Shown: in pieces, positions 38,329-55,074 of the stretch | Position numbering within the stretch: position 1 is the first letter of the stretch | Layout of the letters: every line of letters starts with the position of its first letter | DNA from: Pratylenchus scribneri | Taxonomy: Eukaryota; Nematoda; Chromadorea; Rhabditida; Pratylenchidae | Assembly: GCA_030063045.1 (NCBI GenBank) | Contig: JAQSEB010000179.1 | Location: 186,001 to 250,000, forward strand | Direction: 5' to 3' | DNA: 64,000 nucleotides | The notes under the pieces: generated by a model | Told to the model about the DNA's origin: nothing | Database searches by the model: none | Seen by the model: the letters and a program-made list of their open reading frames with translations, nothing else | Translations under genes and position numbers: made by a program

Positions 38329-41300
38329 AAAAATCAAAGGCCTTAAAAAGAAAAATTCATAATTTCAAACTGAGGGCTGAAAAGCAACCACAACGGGAGG
38401 GACATAGATTGTTGAATGCTGATAACACAAAAGAATTGATGATGGCATCAAAAACGGCGGCCACAACAACAACAAATCTGAAAACATCGATAAATGATGA
38501 AGATGGCACAGAAGCGAAAACAGCAACGGCTTTCACACCGGAACAACTGCAACAACTCCTCATTCAATTGTTGCCCTATAATCAGATGAAAAACGAGAAA
38601 AAGGTAATAATGGATTAGAAGAATGCATATTAGTAGGGATTTTTTGTTTTCGGAAAATTAATTCATATTAATTGTTCTTTAATAGGATCAACATCAGCAG
38701 CCGGAAGATGATGATAAAGTTACCGGCCAACTAATTATTGCAGACGAAAATGATGATGAAATGGAGGAAATGACTGAAAAAACGACTGCCGATCAAAATG
38801 AAAGAGAAAATGCATCGTCGATGAATGCGCACCTGCGCCAAATATCCAATGGGCCAAAGCATTTGATGGCCGATGAACAGTTTCTGGCGGCTGGGCCTTC
38901 CAACACAACTGCTGAAAATGGAAACGACGATGCAACCAACAATGATGGTGCCAGTGAGTGACAATTTTCATACTTTTACCATTTCCTATTTGGGTAACCT
39001 TTTATTCTGGCAAAAATAGGAAAAGGTTAAAAAAAGTCTGGGGACATTTTCAAATGGATAGAAATAGAATGGAATAAAAATGGACTATTTTATTCTTTGT
39101 GGTGGTTGTTAAATTTGCCGCTGGCTCTTTTCAATAAAGTACTTTGACCGAAGCTAAAATGCTTTTTTACCATAAATTTCCATTTCATTTTTGATCGCTA
39201 AAATGGTTCGATGGCCTGCTTTTCCTCTCCTTTTTCTATCCAATTGTTCCATTCATTTTCCACTTTTCATTTGATCAGTAAAAATAGGAAAAAAGATGAA
39301 ATGAATAGGCAAAATTTGTTCTGAGAAATTGACATGGAAAATGAAATCATTTTTTCCTATTACAAATCAAAAATATTCCATTTTAATTATTGGGAATAGT
39401 AAAAATATTGGGAATAAATGATTTGGATATTCAATTGAGGGGACAGCAGCTCAACAAACAAAATAAATGTTGATTGGATAATGGATATGGCCAAGGCCAA
39501 GATGGGCTAAAAACATATTTTTGGATTGGACAAAAACAAGAAAAATGGATGTAGACTGAGAATTACATTTTATTATTATTATTATTATTATTACATGGTG
39601 GAAAAAATGGCAAATTGAATTATTTATTATTTTCTCCAAATTAATTTAATCATTTTTGAAATATTTAAAATTATTTTGGTACTTGAAAAATTTATTGAAA
39701 TTTTATTAAAATTTTCATCCTTTAATAGTGCAAAATTGTAATAATATTTGGGGATTGTACAAAATACAAATGATGAAAATTAAAATCAAGAAAAAAAATG
39801 AAAAGGAAAAATAAAATTTGCCTTCCTCTTATCTGAACTTAATCCCCTCATTTCCCCCCTCTCTTCAAATCCATTCATTTCTTGGAAAAATGCTAAATGG
39901 ATTTTTTTATTCCCATCCATTTCCTCTTTAAATTCTGCTTAAATCACTCTAAAATATTCCATTTTCCATCATTTCAATAATTTTCAGCCGAATCATTGGC
40001 CAATTTGTCGAATGGCCAAACATTCCCTGAATTGTTGAGCAAAACAGCAGCCAAACGTAAATTACACCAAACACAAACGAGAAAACGACCCGACAAAGGA
40101 GGAGGAGAAAAAGGCAACATTGGGCATCAAAACTCATCAAATAATCAACAAAAATCATTGCAGAATAAAAAGGTGGGTCACTAAAATGTGAACAAATTTT
40201 GCCATTCATTTTAAAATGAATTTAAGGAGAAATTTAATAAATGTTTAGCCCTAATTCCATAATTCACAAATACAAGCTAAATTTTTAGAAAAATTTGATT
40301 CATTTTAAACCACAAAAACATCAATCAAAAATTTTTATAAATTTATTTTTTCGCAATTCATAAAAAGAAAAATCGAGCATTAATGAATCCATTGTAATTC
40401 CCACGTGATTCAGTGCTCAGATCAGAATGTCATCCACTAAAGGATTTCATAATTAAATTTAAATTCACAAAATAATAATAAAAATTAGTCATCCTTGGGG
40501 AATGAAATGAAATGCCCATTGGCCCCCCATTATTTCTTAAAATTCAAAGGAGGGAAAGTGTGGACAATGTTGACTCGGCCATTTCATTTCATTTTTGCTG
40601 ATTCATTGCTCCTCCTACCTTCCTCCTCCCTTTCCCCTTCCTCCTTCCTTCCCATCTTTCACGTCTTCTAAATAAGGCCAAAAGGGGAATTCAACACAGA
40701 CACCGACATTGACGCTCGTTCCCAACCGCCTTTTCCTTTTTTTGCGGCTGTCCCTTTATACAAATTAAAACATTACTTTTTTCCCTGTATTCGAAATCAC
40801 GGCGGCTGATTACTATTTATTATTATTCTCGATGGGTGATTCCCACAAAAAATTCAATCATCATCGTAAAAAATAAAAACATAACCCAAAAATGGCGACT
40901 TAAAAATTTTGAAGATTACACCGGAAATTCCTTTAAATTGGTTGAATCATTAGTCAATTTTTTATTATTATTTATTACATTCCACTAGGCCGAATTTTAT
41001 TCTCGAATTAAAAATTTTTCTCTTAAAAGATGTAAAAATTCTTTGAATTATTCCAATATTTTCCCCTAAATTTTCAAAAATTATTTAAAATTGATAAATC
41101 ATTTTTACCAATTATTAATTAATATAATTAAAAATTATTATTTTTCCAGAAGAAATCCACAACGAATTTCGTCCAAAAAGGCCAAATTCAATTGAACCAA
41201 TCTTCGCCTTCTTCACAACAAATTGCTTCATTGCCATTTTCCCCCAATTTTGGCGGCCAACAATTGACCGAATTATTCAGTGCCGGAATTCAACATTTGC

Positions 41301-44300
41301 TCACATTGGGCGGCCAATCCACAATTGACCAAACCAACAATTCCAATAATAATCCATTGGCCAACATTTCTGTGGAGGAACTTGGCCGAATGGTGATGGA
41401 ACAAATGTGCAAAGAGGTGGGTCCATCCATCTAAATTGAATTGAAAAAAATGATAAAAAAATATTTTATGAATTTTAAGAATTTTTTTAAAAATTATTAC
41501 TATAAGAAAAGAATTCCATATTTCACGAATACTCCGGGATCTTAATGAAATTTTATAAAAAAAAATTTGAAACACCCTTCCCTTCAACCTTAATTTTTTT
41601 CTTATTAAATCTAGGGCAGCAGGCTTAAAAGGATATAATATTATTAAAAAATAATTTAAAACAGATCGGCGATCAAGCACAACAAATCATGGCACAATTA
41701 GCCGAAATTCAGCCGGATGCCACGCAGGAGGAATTAATGAACGCAGTTGCCTTGACAATGGCTGGCCAATTTGGCCTCATCGCCGATCCAAACCAACAAA
41801 ATGGTCAAATGGGAGGGAATATTGCGGCCAACCAAATGGAATTATGCAACCAAAACCAACAACAATTTTGGCAATCCATCCAATTGGGATTGGCCCAAGC
41901 AATGATGGCAGCATCAATGAATGGTGGAATGGGGGAAAAGGACGATTCCGGCATTGTTTCGGACCAAAATGGGATGGAAGAGGATGTGGAACAAATTGAT
42001 GCAGCAATTCAACGACAGGAAGAAGCATTTGGGTGAGTTTTGGGAATTCCATAAAATGTTATACAATCCCATCCAATTTCATTAAACAATTTTATCAAAA
42101 AATAGAAACCAACTTTTTTTTATTAAATTTTCACGCAACATTTGCAATTTCATTTTAATCCAAAACAATCCTCCTTCCTTATAGCAACGCAACAATGGAT
42201 TTCACATACATTAGTGGCCATCTCACTCACTCGGCCCCATGCCCCAATACCATTATGACTCATTTTGATGTGTTGATTCATTCATCACATTTCACATATT
42301 TTTCATTCATTTTTGTTTCATTTTATTCCCAGAGGTCACATCCCCTCCCCTTCCCTCCAACAAAATCGACCAATCATCTTTTTGCCTTTCAAAATGACCC
42401 GATAGGATTACAGTATTCTTTTTTGGTCAATAGGTAGCCTTTTTATTCACATAGCAGTGCCCTATTAAATTCAAATAAAAATGATTAAAAATGATGGACA
42501 ATATTATTTCTCATTTTTAAATTTTAAAATACAAATATTTGAACATTTATTTTATTTAATAATATTATTTTTTCCAACAGACAACAACAATTGCAAGCAT
42601 TGGCCGAGTGTTTTTCGATGGCAATGGCCAATGGTGGCAATTTGAATGATGAAAGTGTTCATCGTCACGGGGAATTGTTCAACGCAATGCTTCATCAAGC
42701 AAAAAAACCCGGACATAAAAGAATGGCTTCAAAAACAGGTGGGAATAAAAAATTTTAACAAATATTATTTACCATTTACCATTTTCTAATTGGTAACCAT
42801 GCAAAAATATAAAGCATTTCCCACCCCGTTTACATAATTAATTCATAATTAATTGGATTTCCCTTTAATCCTTATTTTTTAAAACCTGAATCTATCAAAA
42901 AAAGGAAATCAGCGAGCATTAATTAATCATCATTACAAGCTTAATCCAATTTTCCAATATTACATTTTCATCCTCAAAATGTAATATCTAATTTTCCCAT
43001 TCCTGCATCAATTCAACCTCAATTCCCGTTCATTGTGAATACTTTCGCCCTCTAAAAAAGGTGCGGCGAATTGTGGAGGTCGAGGTCGTTGTTGTGAGGG
43101 AAAATTACACTATTTGCCCCCCCCCCCTCCCTATCCCATTCACATTCATCGATCTTCCAAACAACCACTTCTTCTCTTATTTTGGGCATACGATCAGTCA
43201 GTCTCCTGCTGAGTTTACGCACAATCTAAAATTTTAGATTGAATTTTGAGCTGCGCACAAAAACAGGATTTTTGCCCCAAAACTATTTCCAATTATTTAG
43301 GCCCTCCTTAAATTCAAAACAAGAATTTTATCTTTTTAGTAAACTTTTAAAATAAAATGATATATTTTTAATATTTAGCTCCAACAACCAACGGGCACAC
43401 GCATAACCAGAATCCATCAACTTTGAATCCATCATTGCCCCAAGCATCATCATTTATCCCAAAAAACGAAGACAATGATCAACAACAGAATGTTGGAGAC
43501 CAACAAAAAAGGCATCAATCTTCCATCATAAATCAACCAACAGAGGAATTGACAAAATTATTCAACAATCAATTTGTTTGTGGCCATCAAAATGATCAAT
43601 CCCAATTGCACATTTGTCGACCCAATTCGGCCCAATCTTCGTCCACAACAATTTCCTCTTCAGCCGCATCATCCGCCTTCAGTCCATCATTGGCCAATCA
43701 ACAATGGGATACGGCAATGGGAGCAGCAGCAATGGCCGAAATGTGCCAACAATTCTTCCAACAATCAACGAATATTGGCGAAATTGAACAAAATCAGCAG
43801 CAACAAATGTTGGCCATCCAAATGCTTTCACAAATGCTCATTGGCAGTCAACAGCAACAACCAACAAATGATCCAGCTGCTGCATTTGCGGCAATACTAT
43901 TGAATGGTTGTGCTCAACAACAACAACAATTTGGTGGAACAGTTGATCCTACTGCCGAATTATTATTGCAACAGCAACAACAAACATTTAACGGTTGGTA
44001 CAATTTGAATGGGAATTAACATATATTTAAACATTTTTCAGTACCCACATCAATACCGACATCAATTTTGGCAACAATGGTGGACCAATCCCAACAATCC
44101 AAAATAACCCATAAGCCGGCAATTGTGCCAAATCCAATGTTTTCTCATAATCAGTCAATCAAATCAGAATCAAAAGATGAAATGGACAATGACCAACAAT
44201 CACATCTTTTGCATTTGACAAATGAGAATAGAAATGGCACGGGGAGCCATCATTTTGGAATAGAAAATAAAGGTGAGTTGGAATATTATTATTATGACAT

Positions 44301-47300
44301 TATCCATCAAAATATGAATATTATAATTTTAACTAAAAAATGAATATCATTGTTTCTAATGTGATTATAATTAATTTTAAAATAGGTTCAAATCCTGCAA
44401 ATGCATTGATGTTCTTGAAGAAGGAAACGACGGCAACAGATTCAATAGGGGATGACCACTTAAATGGCAACAATCGTCGAAAGAAACCGCGCGAAGGAAG
44501 GGCTCGAATTGGTTCACAAGGCGCATCCACACTCTCAACAACCACAAATGTTCCATTGTCCACCTCTACATTAGTGCCAGGAATTGCTGGGACATTGACG
44601 GCTAAAAATGAAAAATCACTGGGCGCTTTGCTCTTGCAAAATCCGGAAGGTGCTGAACGAGTGGAAGAGTTGAAAGAATTGGAGGAATTCGCAAATTCAT
44701 TTAAGAAATTACGAATTAAACATGGTAAAAACTGGGTAATAATGTTTATTTGATATATTTATTCAGGTTTTACCCAGGGCGATGTGGGCGTTGCACTTGG
44801 CAAACGATATGGGACAGATTTCTCACAAACAAGTGAGTTTTATTGTTTTTCAATTATTTTCTAATTTCCTAAAAATTACAAAATGTTGCATTTCCTAAAA
44901 GTGTATACCTAAATAAAATAAAAGGGGAATTGCTTTGATTTTCATGAGAGAAGAAGATGGTATTCCGAAATTCATGACTAAGATTTCCGTTTCAGATTTA
45001 CAAAAAAAGTTTTCCGGAAGGATTGTATTGTAATTAAAAGTTTTCCGGAAGGATTGTAATTGTAATTGAATGTTTTACAAATTGTAATTGAATGTTTTAC
45101 AAAGGATTGTAATTGTAATTGAATGTTTTACAAATTGTAATTGAATGTTTTATAAAGGATTGTAATTGTAATTGAATGTTTTACAAAGGATTGTAATTGT
45201 AATTGAATGTTTTACAAATTGTAATTGAATGTTTTATAAAGGATTGTAATTGTAATTGAATGTTTTACAAAGGATTGTAATTGTAATTGAATGTTTTACA
45301 AATTGTAATTGAATGTTTTATAAAGGATTGTAATTGTAATTGAATGTTTTACAAATTGTAATTGAATGTTTTACAAAGGATTGTAATTGTAATTGAATGT
45401 TTTACAAAGGATTGTAATTGTAATTGAATGTTTTACAAATTGTAATTGAATGTTTTATAAAGGATTGTAATTGTAATTGAATGTTTTACAAAGGATTGTA
45501 ATTGTAATTGAATGTTTTACAAAGGATTGTAATTGTAATTGAATGTTTTACAAAGGATTGTAATTGTAATTGAATGTTTTACAAATTGTAATTGAATGTT
45601 TTACAAAGGATTGTAATTGTAATTGAATGTTTTACAAATTGTAATTGAATGTTTTATAAAGGATTGTAATTGTAATTGAATGTTTTACAAAGGATTGTAA
45701 TTGTAATTGAATGTTTTACAAATTGTAATTGAATGTTTTATAAAGGATTGTAATTGTAATTGAATGTTTTACAAAGGATTGTAATTGTAATTGAATGTTT
45801 TACAAATTGTAATTGAATGTTTTATAAAGGATTGTAATTGTAATTGAATGTTTTACAAATTGTAATTGAATGTTTTACAAAGGATTGTAATTGTAATTGA
45901 ATGTTTTACAAAGGATTGTAATTGTAATTGAATGTTTTACAAAGGATTGTAATTGTAATTGAATGTTCTACAAATTGTAATTGAATGTTTTATAAAGGAT
46001 TGTAATTGTAATTGAATGTTTTACAAAGGATTGTAATTGTAATTGAATGTTTTACAAAGGATTGTAATTGTAATTGAATGTTTTACAAAGGATTGTAATT
46101 GTAATTGAATGTTTTACAAAGGATTGTAATTGTAATTGAATGTTTTACAAAGGATTGTAATTGTAATTGAATGTTTTACAAAGGATTGTAATTGTAATTG
46201 AATGTTTTACAAAGGATTGTAATTGTAATTGAATGTTTTACAAAGGATTGTAATTGTAATTGAATGTTTTACAAAGGATTGTAATTGTAATTGAATGTTT
46301 TACAAAGGATTGTAATTGTAATTGAATGTTTTACAAATTGTAATTGAATGTTTTATAAAGGATTGTAATTGTAATTGAATGTTTTACAAAGGATTGTAAT
46401 TGTAATTGAATGTTTTACAAAGGATTGTAATTGTAATTGAATGTTCTACAAATTGTAATTGAATGTTTTATAAAGGATTGTAATTGTAATTGAATGTTTT
46501 ACAAATTGTAATTGAATGTTTTGCAAATTGTAATTGAATGTTTTACAAATTGTAATTGAATGTTTTGCAAAGGATTATAATTGTAATTGAATGTTTTACA
46601 AAGGATTATAATTGTAATTGAATGTTTTACAAAGGATTATAATTAAATAAACATTTTCATAGAAGATTAAAAAAAATATACTAATGAATTCATTTCCAGC
46701 GATTTCTCGTTTCGAAGCATTGAATTTGTCATTCAAAAATATGTGCAAATTGCGTCCGCTGCTTCAGGATTGGCTGACCGAGACTGAACGTTTGTTGGGC
46801 GCCGGTGCCACTGTTCAAGATGTGATGGAGGGAATTGCCCTTCAACGTGTCGCTGTTCAACAGGCAAAACAGAAGGAGGCGGCCTCCTTTGAACAACCAA
46901 AAGTGGCATCAACAAATGCTCAACAACAGGTGCCTCAAAATTTGAATGAAAGTTTGGGAATGATGCTTGCCCGCGCCCAATTGGCCGAATCCCTTCAAAT
47001 GGGTCGCCACCGCCTTTCCCCAATCACACCTCAGATTTTCCCTAGGAAATCCCCTCTTCGTTTACCCCCTTCAAATGGTCATTTTATCAAACCATTTCCT
47101 TTACCGCCTCTTCCAATTCCATCGAACGATTCAATTTATCCTCCCAATCCACTTCTCCCAAATTCCTCCTCTTCCCTTTCTCAATTTTCTTCCCCTTCCA
47201 ATTGGCCACCAATTTGCCGAACTCCACTTCCCCTTCCATCTTCACAATTTCCACCCAATTTGGCTTCATCCAAAAATTATTCATTTGCCTATTTACTGTC

Positions 47301-49210
47301 AAATCCCGATCCAAATTCGTTGGATTTCCTCATTCGCATTCAACGTTTCCCATACATTGATGGCCAAGAGGAGAATGGCCTTAAAATTCGCCCAAACATT
47401 GAATTGAAATGGACAAATGGAAGAAGAAGAAACATTTGGCAACGAATTTTTGATTTATTTTCACAATGGTGGAATGGATTATGGCAAAAGAAGCAACAAT
47501 ATTCTTCCAAATTTGAAAGAAGAAAGCATTCGGAAGATGATGATCAAATTGATCGACAATTGGTGGCAGAATATGCCCGAAAAATGATGAGGAAATATCC
47601 AATAATCAGCAAATTGGAAGAAAATGAAGCCAAATTTGTTGAAATTGAAGAAGAAGAGGAATTGATAACCAAAAAAGAAGAAAAACATCCAATTTTGCCA
47701 TTGATTTTGAATGAAGAAAACAATGAGGAAGAATCATCTTCTTCATCTCCTCCCACACCCAAAATCGACACCGACGTGCCAACCATTTCGGAATGGCCTG
47801 AAGGCAATCAGGCAGCCCAAGATGATCCATTCGCCACACATTGGAACAATTTGCAGTGGAATGGCCAAGAGCGACCTCTTCAAGTGGATTTAGGCTACGA
47901 TGATCAGTCGAAAAGTTTTTGGAACACGGATTGGTGGAACAATGCAAAATGGTGTGCCGGACCGGCTTACCATGAATTAATTGGCGCAATGGAACATTCA
48001 TCCACCTATGCCAACGAGGATTTGAGTACGGGTGCCTGGAATCCGGTTGAATGGCGCGGCGCTCAATTCGAACAAGGCGATGAGGGGGAGGAAGGCAGTG
48101 AAAGGCCAACTTTGGCATTGTTTGCCGCTGCCGCCATCGGATTGGATGCGGCCACCGCAATTGGATTTGGCGCCGATGGGGATTTGGAGCAAGGGCAAGA
48201 GGAGTTGGAATGGTTTCATGGTACCGCGGATACACATTGATATTTTGGCATTCAACCTTCACTGATGGCAAGTCATTGACGAATTCATTGTCAAAATTAG
48301 CTTCAAAATTCAAAACATCCATACTTTTCCCAAATTTTGTCAAGTTTCATTCTTATTGAATGTAATCCTTTTCCCAAATGTTTACCTCAAATTATTTCAC
48401 CAAATTTTTTGCTTTATATTTTTCTGATAATCAAATAAATTAGTATTAATCCAACGAATCTATTCTCAATTCTTTTTAAATTTTGCCCAATTCAAAAAAT
48501 TTTCACACCCAAAAACTGCCAAATTTCGCCCCCCAAAAACGATATAAACAAATTTGGAATATTGTTTTCATTCTTTTTTTCAAATGGAATAAATATTTTA
48601 ACATTATTTTGGTGTGAAAATTTTTGGAAAAAGGGATTTTATTACCTTTTAATGAATTCACTGAATTTAATTATTTTTAATTCTGGCCCTTTCGGAAAAA
48701 TGAGGCGATTGAGGGGCAAGCATCGGAGTGTTAAAAAATTTTTAAATTTTATTTTTCCAATCCCAAATTGTCAGAATCTCTCCGAATTGATGGCCACATC
48801 TCATCAATTCATTGACCAACAACAAATTTTGAATGGAATTATGGCCGCAACAATTGGCCACGGCGGCAATGATCAAAAGGGGGAGACAGCCTCAGGCATC
48901 GGTGGCGGTCCAATGATTCCACCGTTCAAAAAGCGTCGGAAACGAACAAATTTGGATTCAAACCAGAAAATGTCATTGGATGCACATTTCCGGATGGACC
49001 CGTAAAATTTTAATAAATAAATTTTATTTTTTAATGTTAATTTTTCCAGACGCCCTGACAATAGCCGAATGAATGAAATTGCTCGAATATTGGATTTGGA
49101 TCAAGATGTAATAAAATTATTCATTTTTATACAAATAATTATACATTTTTTCCATTTAGGTTGTCCGTGTTTGGTTTTGCAATCGACGTCAGAAATTGCG
49201 CAAAGTTTGA
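38329..49210 (+). CDS. ceh-18: POU-homeodomain transcription factor, class 2 (CEH-18-like)
   Basis: Exons 38329-38603, 38686-38953, 39988-40172, 41150-41416, 41665-42032, 42581-42738, 43379-43993, 44042-44272, 44386-44724, 44767-44832, 46700-46929, 48775-49001, 49050-49107 and 49160-49210 join in phase; from the first in-frame ATG (38439) they give 1075 residues. The POU-specific domain is split by two introns: [60 protein letters not shown] and [11 protein letters not shown] are class-2 (Oct) forms rather than class-3. The homeodomain starts [12 protein letters not shown] and ends [16 protein letters not shown] with the POU-type cysteine at position 50. The long N-terminus is Q/N-rich and probably a transactivation region. 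Poly-C (11) occurs in an intron at 43117-43127. The use of the donor at 46930 is deduced from phase, since the exon can also read through. A further 5' exon is likely. Confidence 0.82.
39570..39593 (+). repeat. (TTA)n microsatellite
   Basis: Eight TTA/TAT units in an intron of the POU gene. Confidence 0.85.
45005..46645 (+). repeat. 31/22-bp minisatellite in a POU-domain intron
   Basis: About 1.6 kb of head-to-tail repeats fill most of the intron 44833-46699. Two unit types alternate irregularly: a 31-base unit (GGATTGTAATTGTAATTG then AATGTTTTACAAA) and a 22-base unit lacking the first nine bases (TTGTAATTGAATG then TTTTATAAA). The short unit nearly always ends TATAAA when followed by a long one, while long units end TACAAA. 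Rare variants read TTCTACAAA (about 45965 and 46445) and TTTTGCAAA (about 46520-46570). Degenerate units with TTTTCCGGAAGG lie at the 5' edge and TTATAATTG units at the 3' edge. Each unit contains one or two TAATTG homeodomain-core sequences. Confidence 0.95.
46700..48240 (+). CDS. Alternative terminal exon of the POU gene (POU-specific domain only)
   Basis: The exon carrying the last third of the POU-specific domain stays open to a TGA at 48238-48240, giving about 1400 residues in all if spliced as above and read through. After the domain, the frame encodes a Pro/Ser-rich segment (about 47035-47270), a basic segment ([13 protein letters not shown]), an acidic stretch ([21 protein letters not shown]) and a tryptophan-rich end ([20 protein letters not shown]). 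Such a product would lack the homeodomain, which starts at about 48925. Open length of 1.5 kb in AT-rich DNA and sensible composition suggest coding use, but no family is recognised in the tail. Confidence 0.5.
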
Positions 49211-50573
49211 GTGCTCCAACCATCAACAAAATCATCTCAAATCAATTTTCCTCAGTTTTTCCGAATCCATATTACCTCCCTTTTTGACTTTCTTTGCTGT
49301 TTTTCTCCAAGCAAAATTGCCTATTTTCTTCTATGCTTATAATAAAATTATAATAAAATTGAATATTTTTAATTTGAATAATTCCCTCATTAATAAAATT
49401 ATCCAAATTTTGTCCATCAAAAAATATTTGTGCCTTTTTCTCATCCAAATCCGTCCACTTTCCATTTTTAAATCCATCCAAATTGCTTTTATTTGTTTCT
49501 TTCCACCAAAAATTGCTTGTGGCCATCATCAACAAAGTATGCCTTTTTTTATCTTCTACAAAGACATTTATGATTTATCCTCCCCAAAACCACTTATTAT
49601 ACCGAGTAAAACAATCGCCGCCGACAATTCGCCTCCCAATCCCAATTCATTCATTCATTTCCCTCTTAATCAAAATATTTCCCTACCCGGAGTGCTTTCA
49701 TTCTAGTCATCCTCCGTCCGACCTTAACCTCCCCAAATTTATGCCCTCTTTCCTTCTCAAATCCATCCATAAATAATAAAAATGGCTCATCAAAAATGAA
49801 AAATTCGGTTTTTGTTCCATTATAATTAATTAATTATCTCCTCCAATATTTCGGCTGGAAGAATTAATCCTCCAAAGACAACAATGAATGTTCACCGGTT
49901 CTTCGATTGATCAAAGCCAGCAAAAAAGAAAAGAATTCGATTGAATATTCCCTTCACATTTTGTTTGCATTTTTCACCATTTTTAATGCTTTTTGAATTC
50001 ATTCAATACATTTGCATTGCATTCAATGGAATTAATTTCCTGTGCTTTTTACTCAATAATTGGATTTTTATTTTTATCCGAAGAAATGTTGAATAAATTT
50101 ATGAAAAATTCATAGTGGAAATTTGATTTTGTCCGGATTTTGGCTTATCATTCTCGGAATTCGAGAATGATGAGAGAAACGGGATCGTCTTACTGTAGAG
50201 GTAATTTTGTAAATAAAAAAAATAAAATTTGGCATTCCATTTTCCATCCCATATCGAAAAATAGTGTATCCTAGAGAAAAAAAAAACCAATAAAACATTG
50301 CAAAAACTCTGCTTCTCTTCCAAATTTGGCGCGATAAACGCCATTTAAACTTCTTTCCCTGTTATAAAATAAGTCCAGCCCTCCCTGTTCCTGTTATTAA
50401 AACAAGGTCGAAAACAGGGCCTGTTTCCCTGTTATTAAAAGAGCCCAAGCCAAATGAGAATTCACTTTGAACTAATTGTATATTTATATTTTAGAGCACT
50501 GCAAGGGCGAGCAGTGGCATTAACTTTTTTGTTAACGAACAAGGCGTCTGCATTAAATTTTTAACAAAACAAA
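49211..50573 (+). other. Intergenic region POU to MCM5
   Basis: 1.36 kb without a supportable gene. The long open frame at 49161-49706 overlaps the homeodomain exon in another frame and is a shadow. A CCCTGTTATTAAAA-like sequence recurs at about 50360-50440 (three imperfect copies). TATATTTTAG at 50484-50493 may be a trans-splice acceptor for MCM5. Confidence 0.45.
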
Positions 50574-54390
<3,817 letters not shown>

Positions 54391-54694
54391 GGCAATAAAT
54401 GAAGAAAAGAAGAAATTCAATCGAAGCAATTTTAATAATGAGAATATGTTGTTGTGTCGTTGTGTACGGAAGAAGCCCTGAACCACCTAATAATTTTTGG
54501 ACCATTTATTAATTTATTTCTCCCACTCATTCCCCTATTTCTGCATTTCAATTCGTTTGGTCCCTTCATTTTAATAAATTTTTCCCATCCAATCATCCAT
54601 TTATGGCCAATACAATTATTGTAAATCCGAATGAATTTGAATAAAATTTCCTCTCTCTAAATAATTTAAGAAAAGAAAAAATGTATCAGGGCTA

Positions 54695-54750
54695 ACTGGT
54701 TTCGAACCCGACCAAAAAAACCAACAAGCTAACCGATTTGACTATCGAGG
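54695..54750 (-). pseudogene. tRNA-like sequence (degenerate)
   Basis: On the minus strand a near A-box (TAGTCAAATCGG, 54733-54744) is followed by a perfect B-box (GGTTCGAAACC within 54698-54709). The spacing is about ten bases too short and no acceptor stem pairs, so it is not a working tRNA. A tRNA remnant or SINE head is possible. Confidence 0.3.
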
Positions 54751-54849
54751 CAATCAGCCAACTTTAGTGGGCACTATTTATGTTCGCTCATTAAATTAAT
54801 TGGGTATACATCTTAACCTAGAGATTTTTGCCTCCCTCCCTCCTCTGCA

Positions 54850-54918
54850 TATAGTCTAGTGGGTTAAGTCTTGGTGTTTTTCGCACCATATCAAAAGTTC
54901 GATTCCCCAAGTCGGAAA
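54850..54918 (+). pseudogene. tRNA-Glu-like pseudogene or SINE head
   Basis: ATATAGTCTAGTGGGTTA (A-box, from 54850), a perfect 5-bp anticodon-type stem TGGTG/CACCA (54872-54876, 54884-54888) with a 7-base loop, and B-box AGTTCGATTCC (54896-54906) at normal spacing, ending near CGGAA. The A-box and 3' end resemble tRNA-Glu, but the loop would present UUU, base 37 is a pyrimidine, and T and acceptor stems do not pair. Confidence 0.4.
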
Positions 54919-55074
54919 TTACTTTTTAAACAATAAAATTTCAATAAATAAATTTATTCATTTCAATATATTTTTTATTAAAGATCGGAGTATAAATATA
55001 AAATAATAAAAATCACAATATTAATTAAGTAATGGGATTTAAATAGTCTAATAAAGTGAAGGTGAAAAATGAAA

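Larger units (their letters stand above)
54391..55074. other. Convergent intergenic region MCM5 / pyridoxal kinase
   Basis: About 680 bases between converging genes. It holds two tRNA-like sequences, annotated separately, and 3' untranslated sequence. No further gene is seen. Confidence 0.5.

Noticed and set aside
45005..46645. Array as a CRISPR
   Set aside because: Units are directly adjacent with no unique spacers, in an intron of a nuclear eukaryotic gene.
47606..48343. 245-codon open frame on the minus strand
   Set aside because: It is antisense to the 518-codon plus-strand frame; its product is rich in His, Arg and Trp with no domain, typical of a shadow frame.
49161..49706. 181-codon frame after the homeodomain exon
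   Set aside because: Starts inside the homeodomain exon in another frame and continues through AT-rich sequence; hydrophobic low-complexity product.
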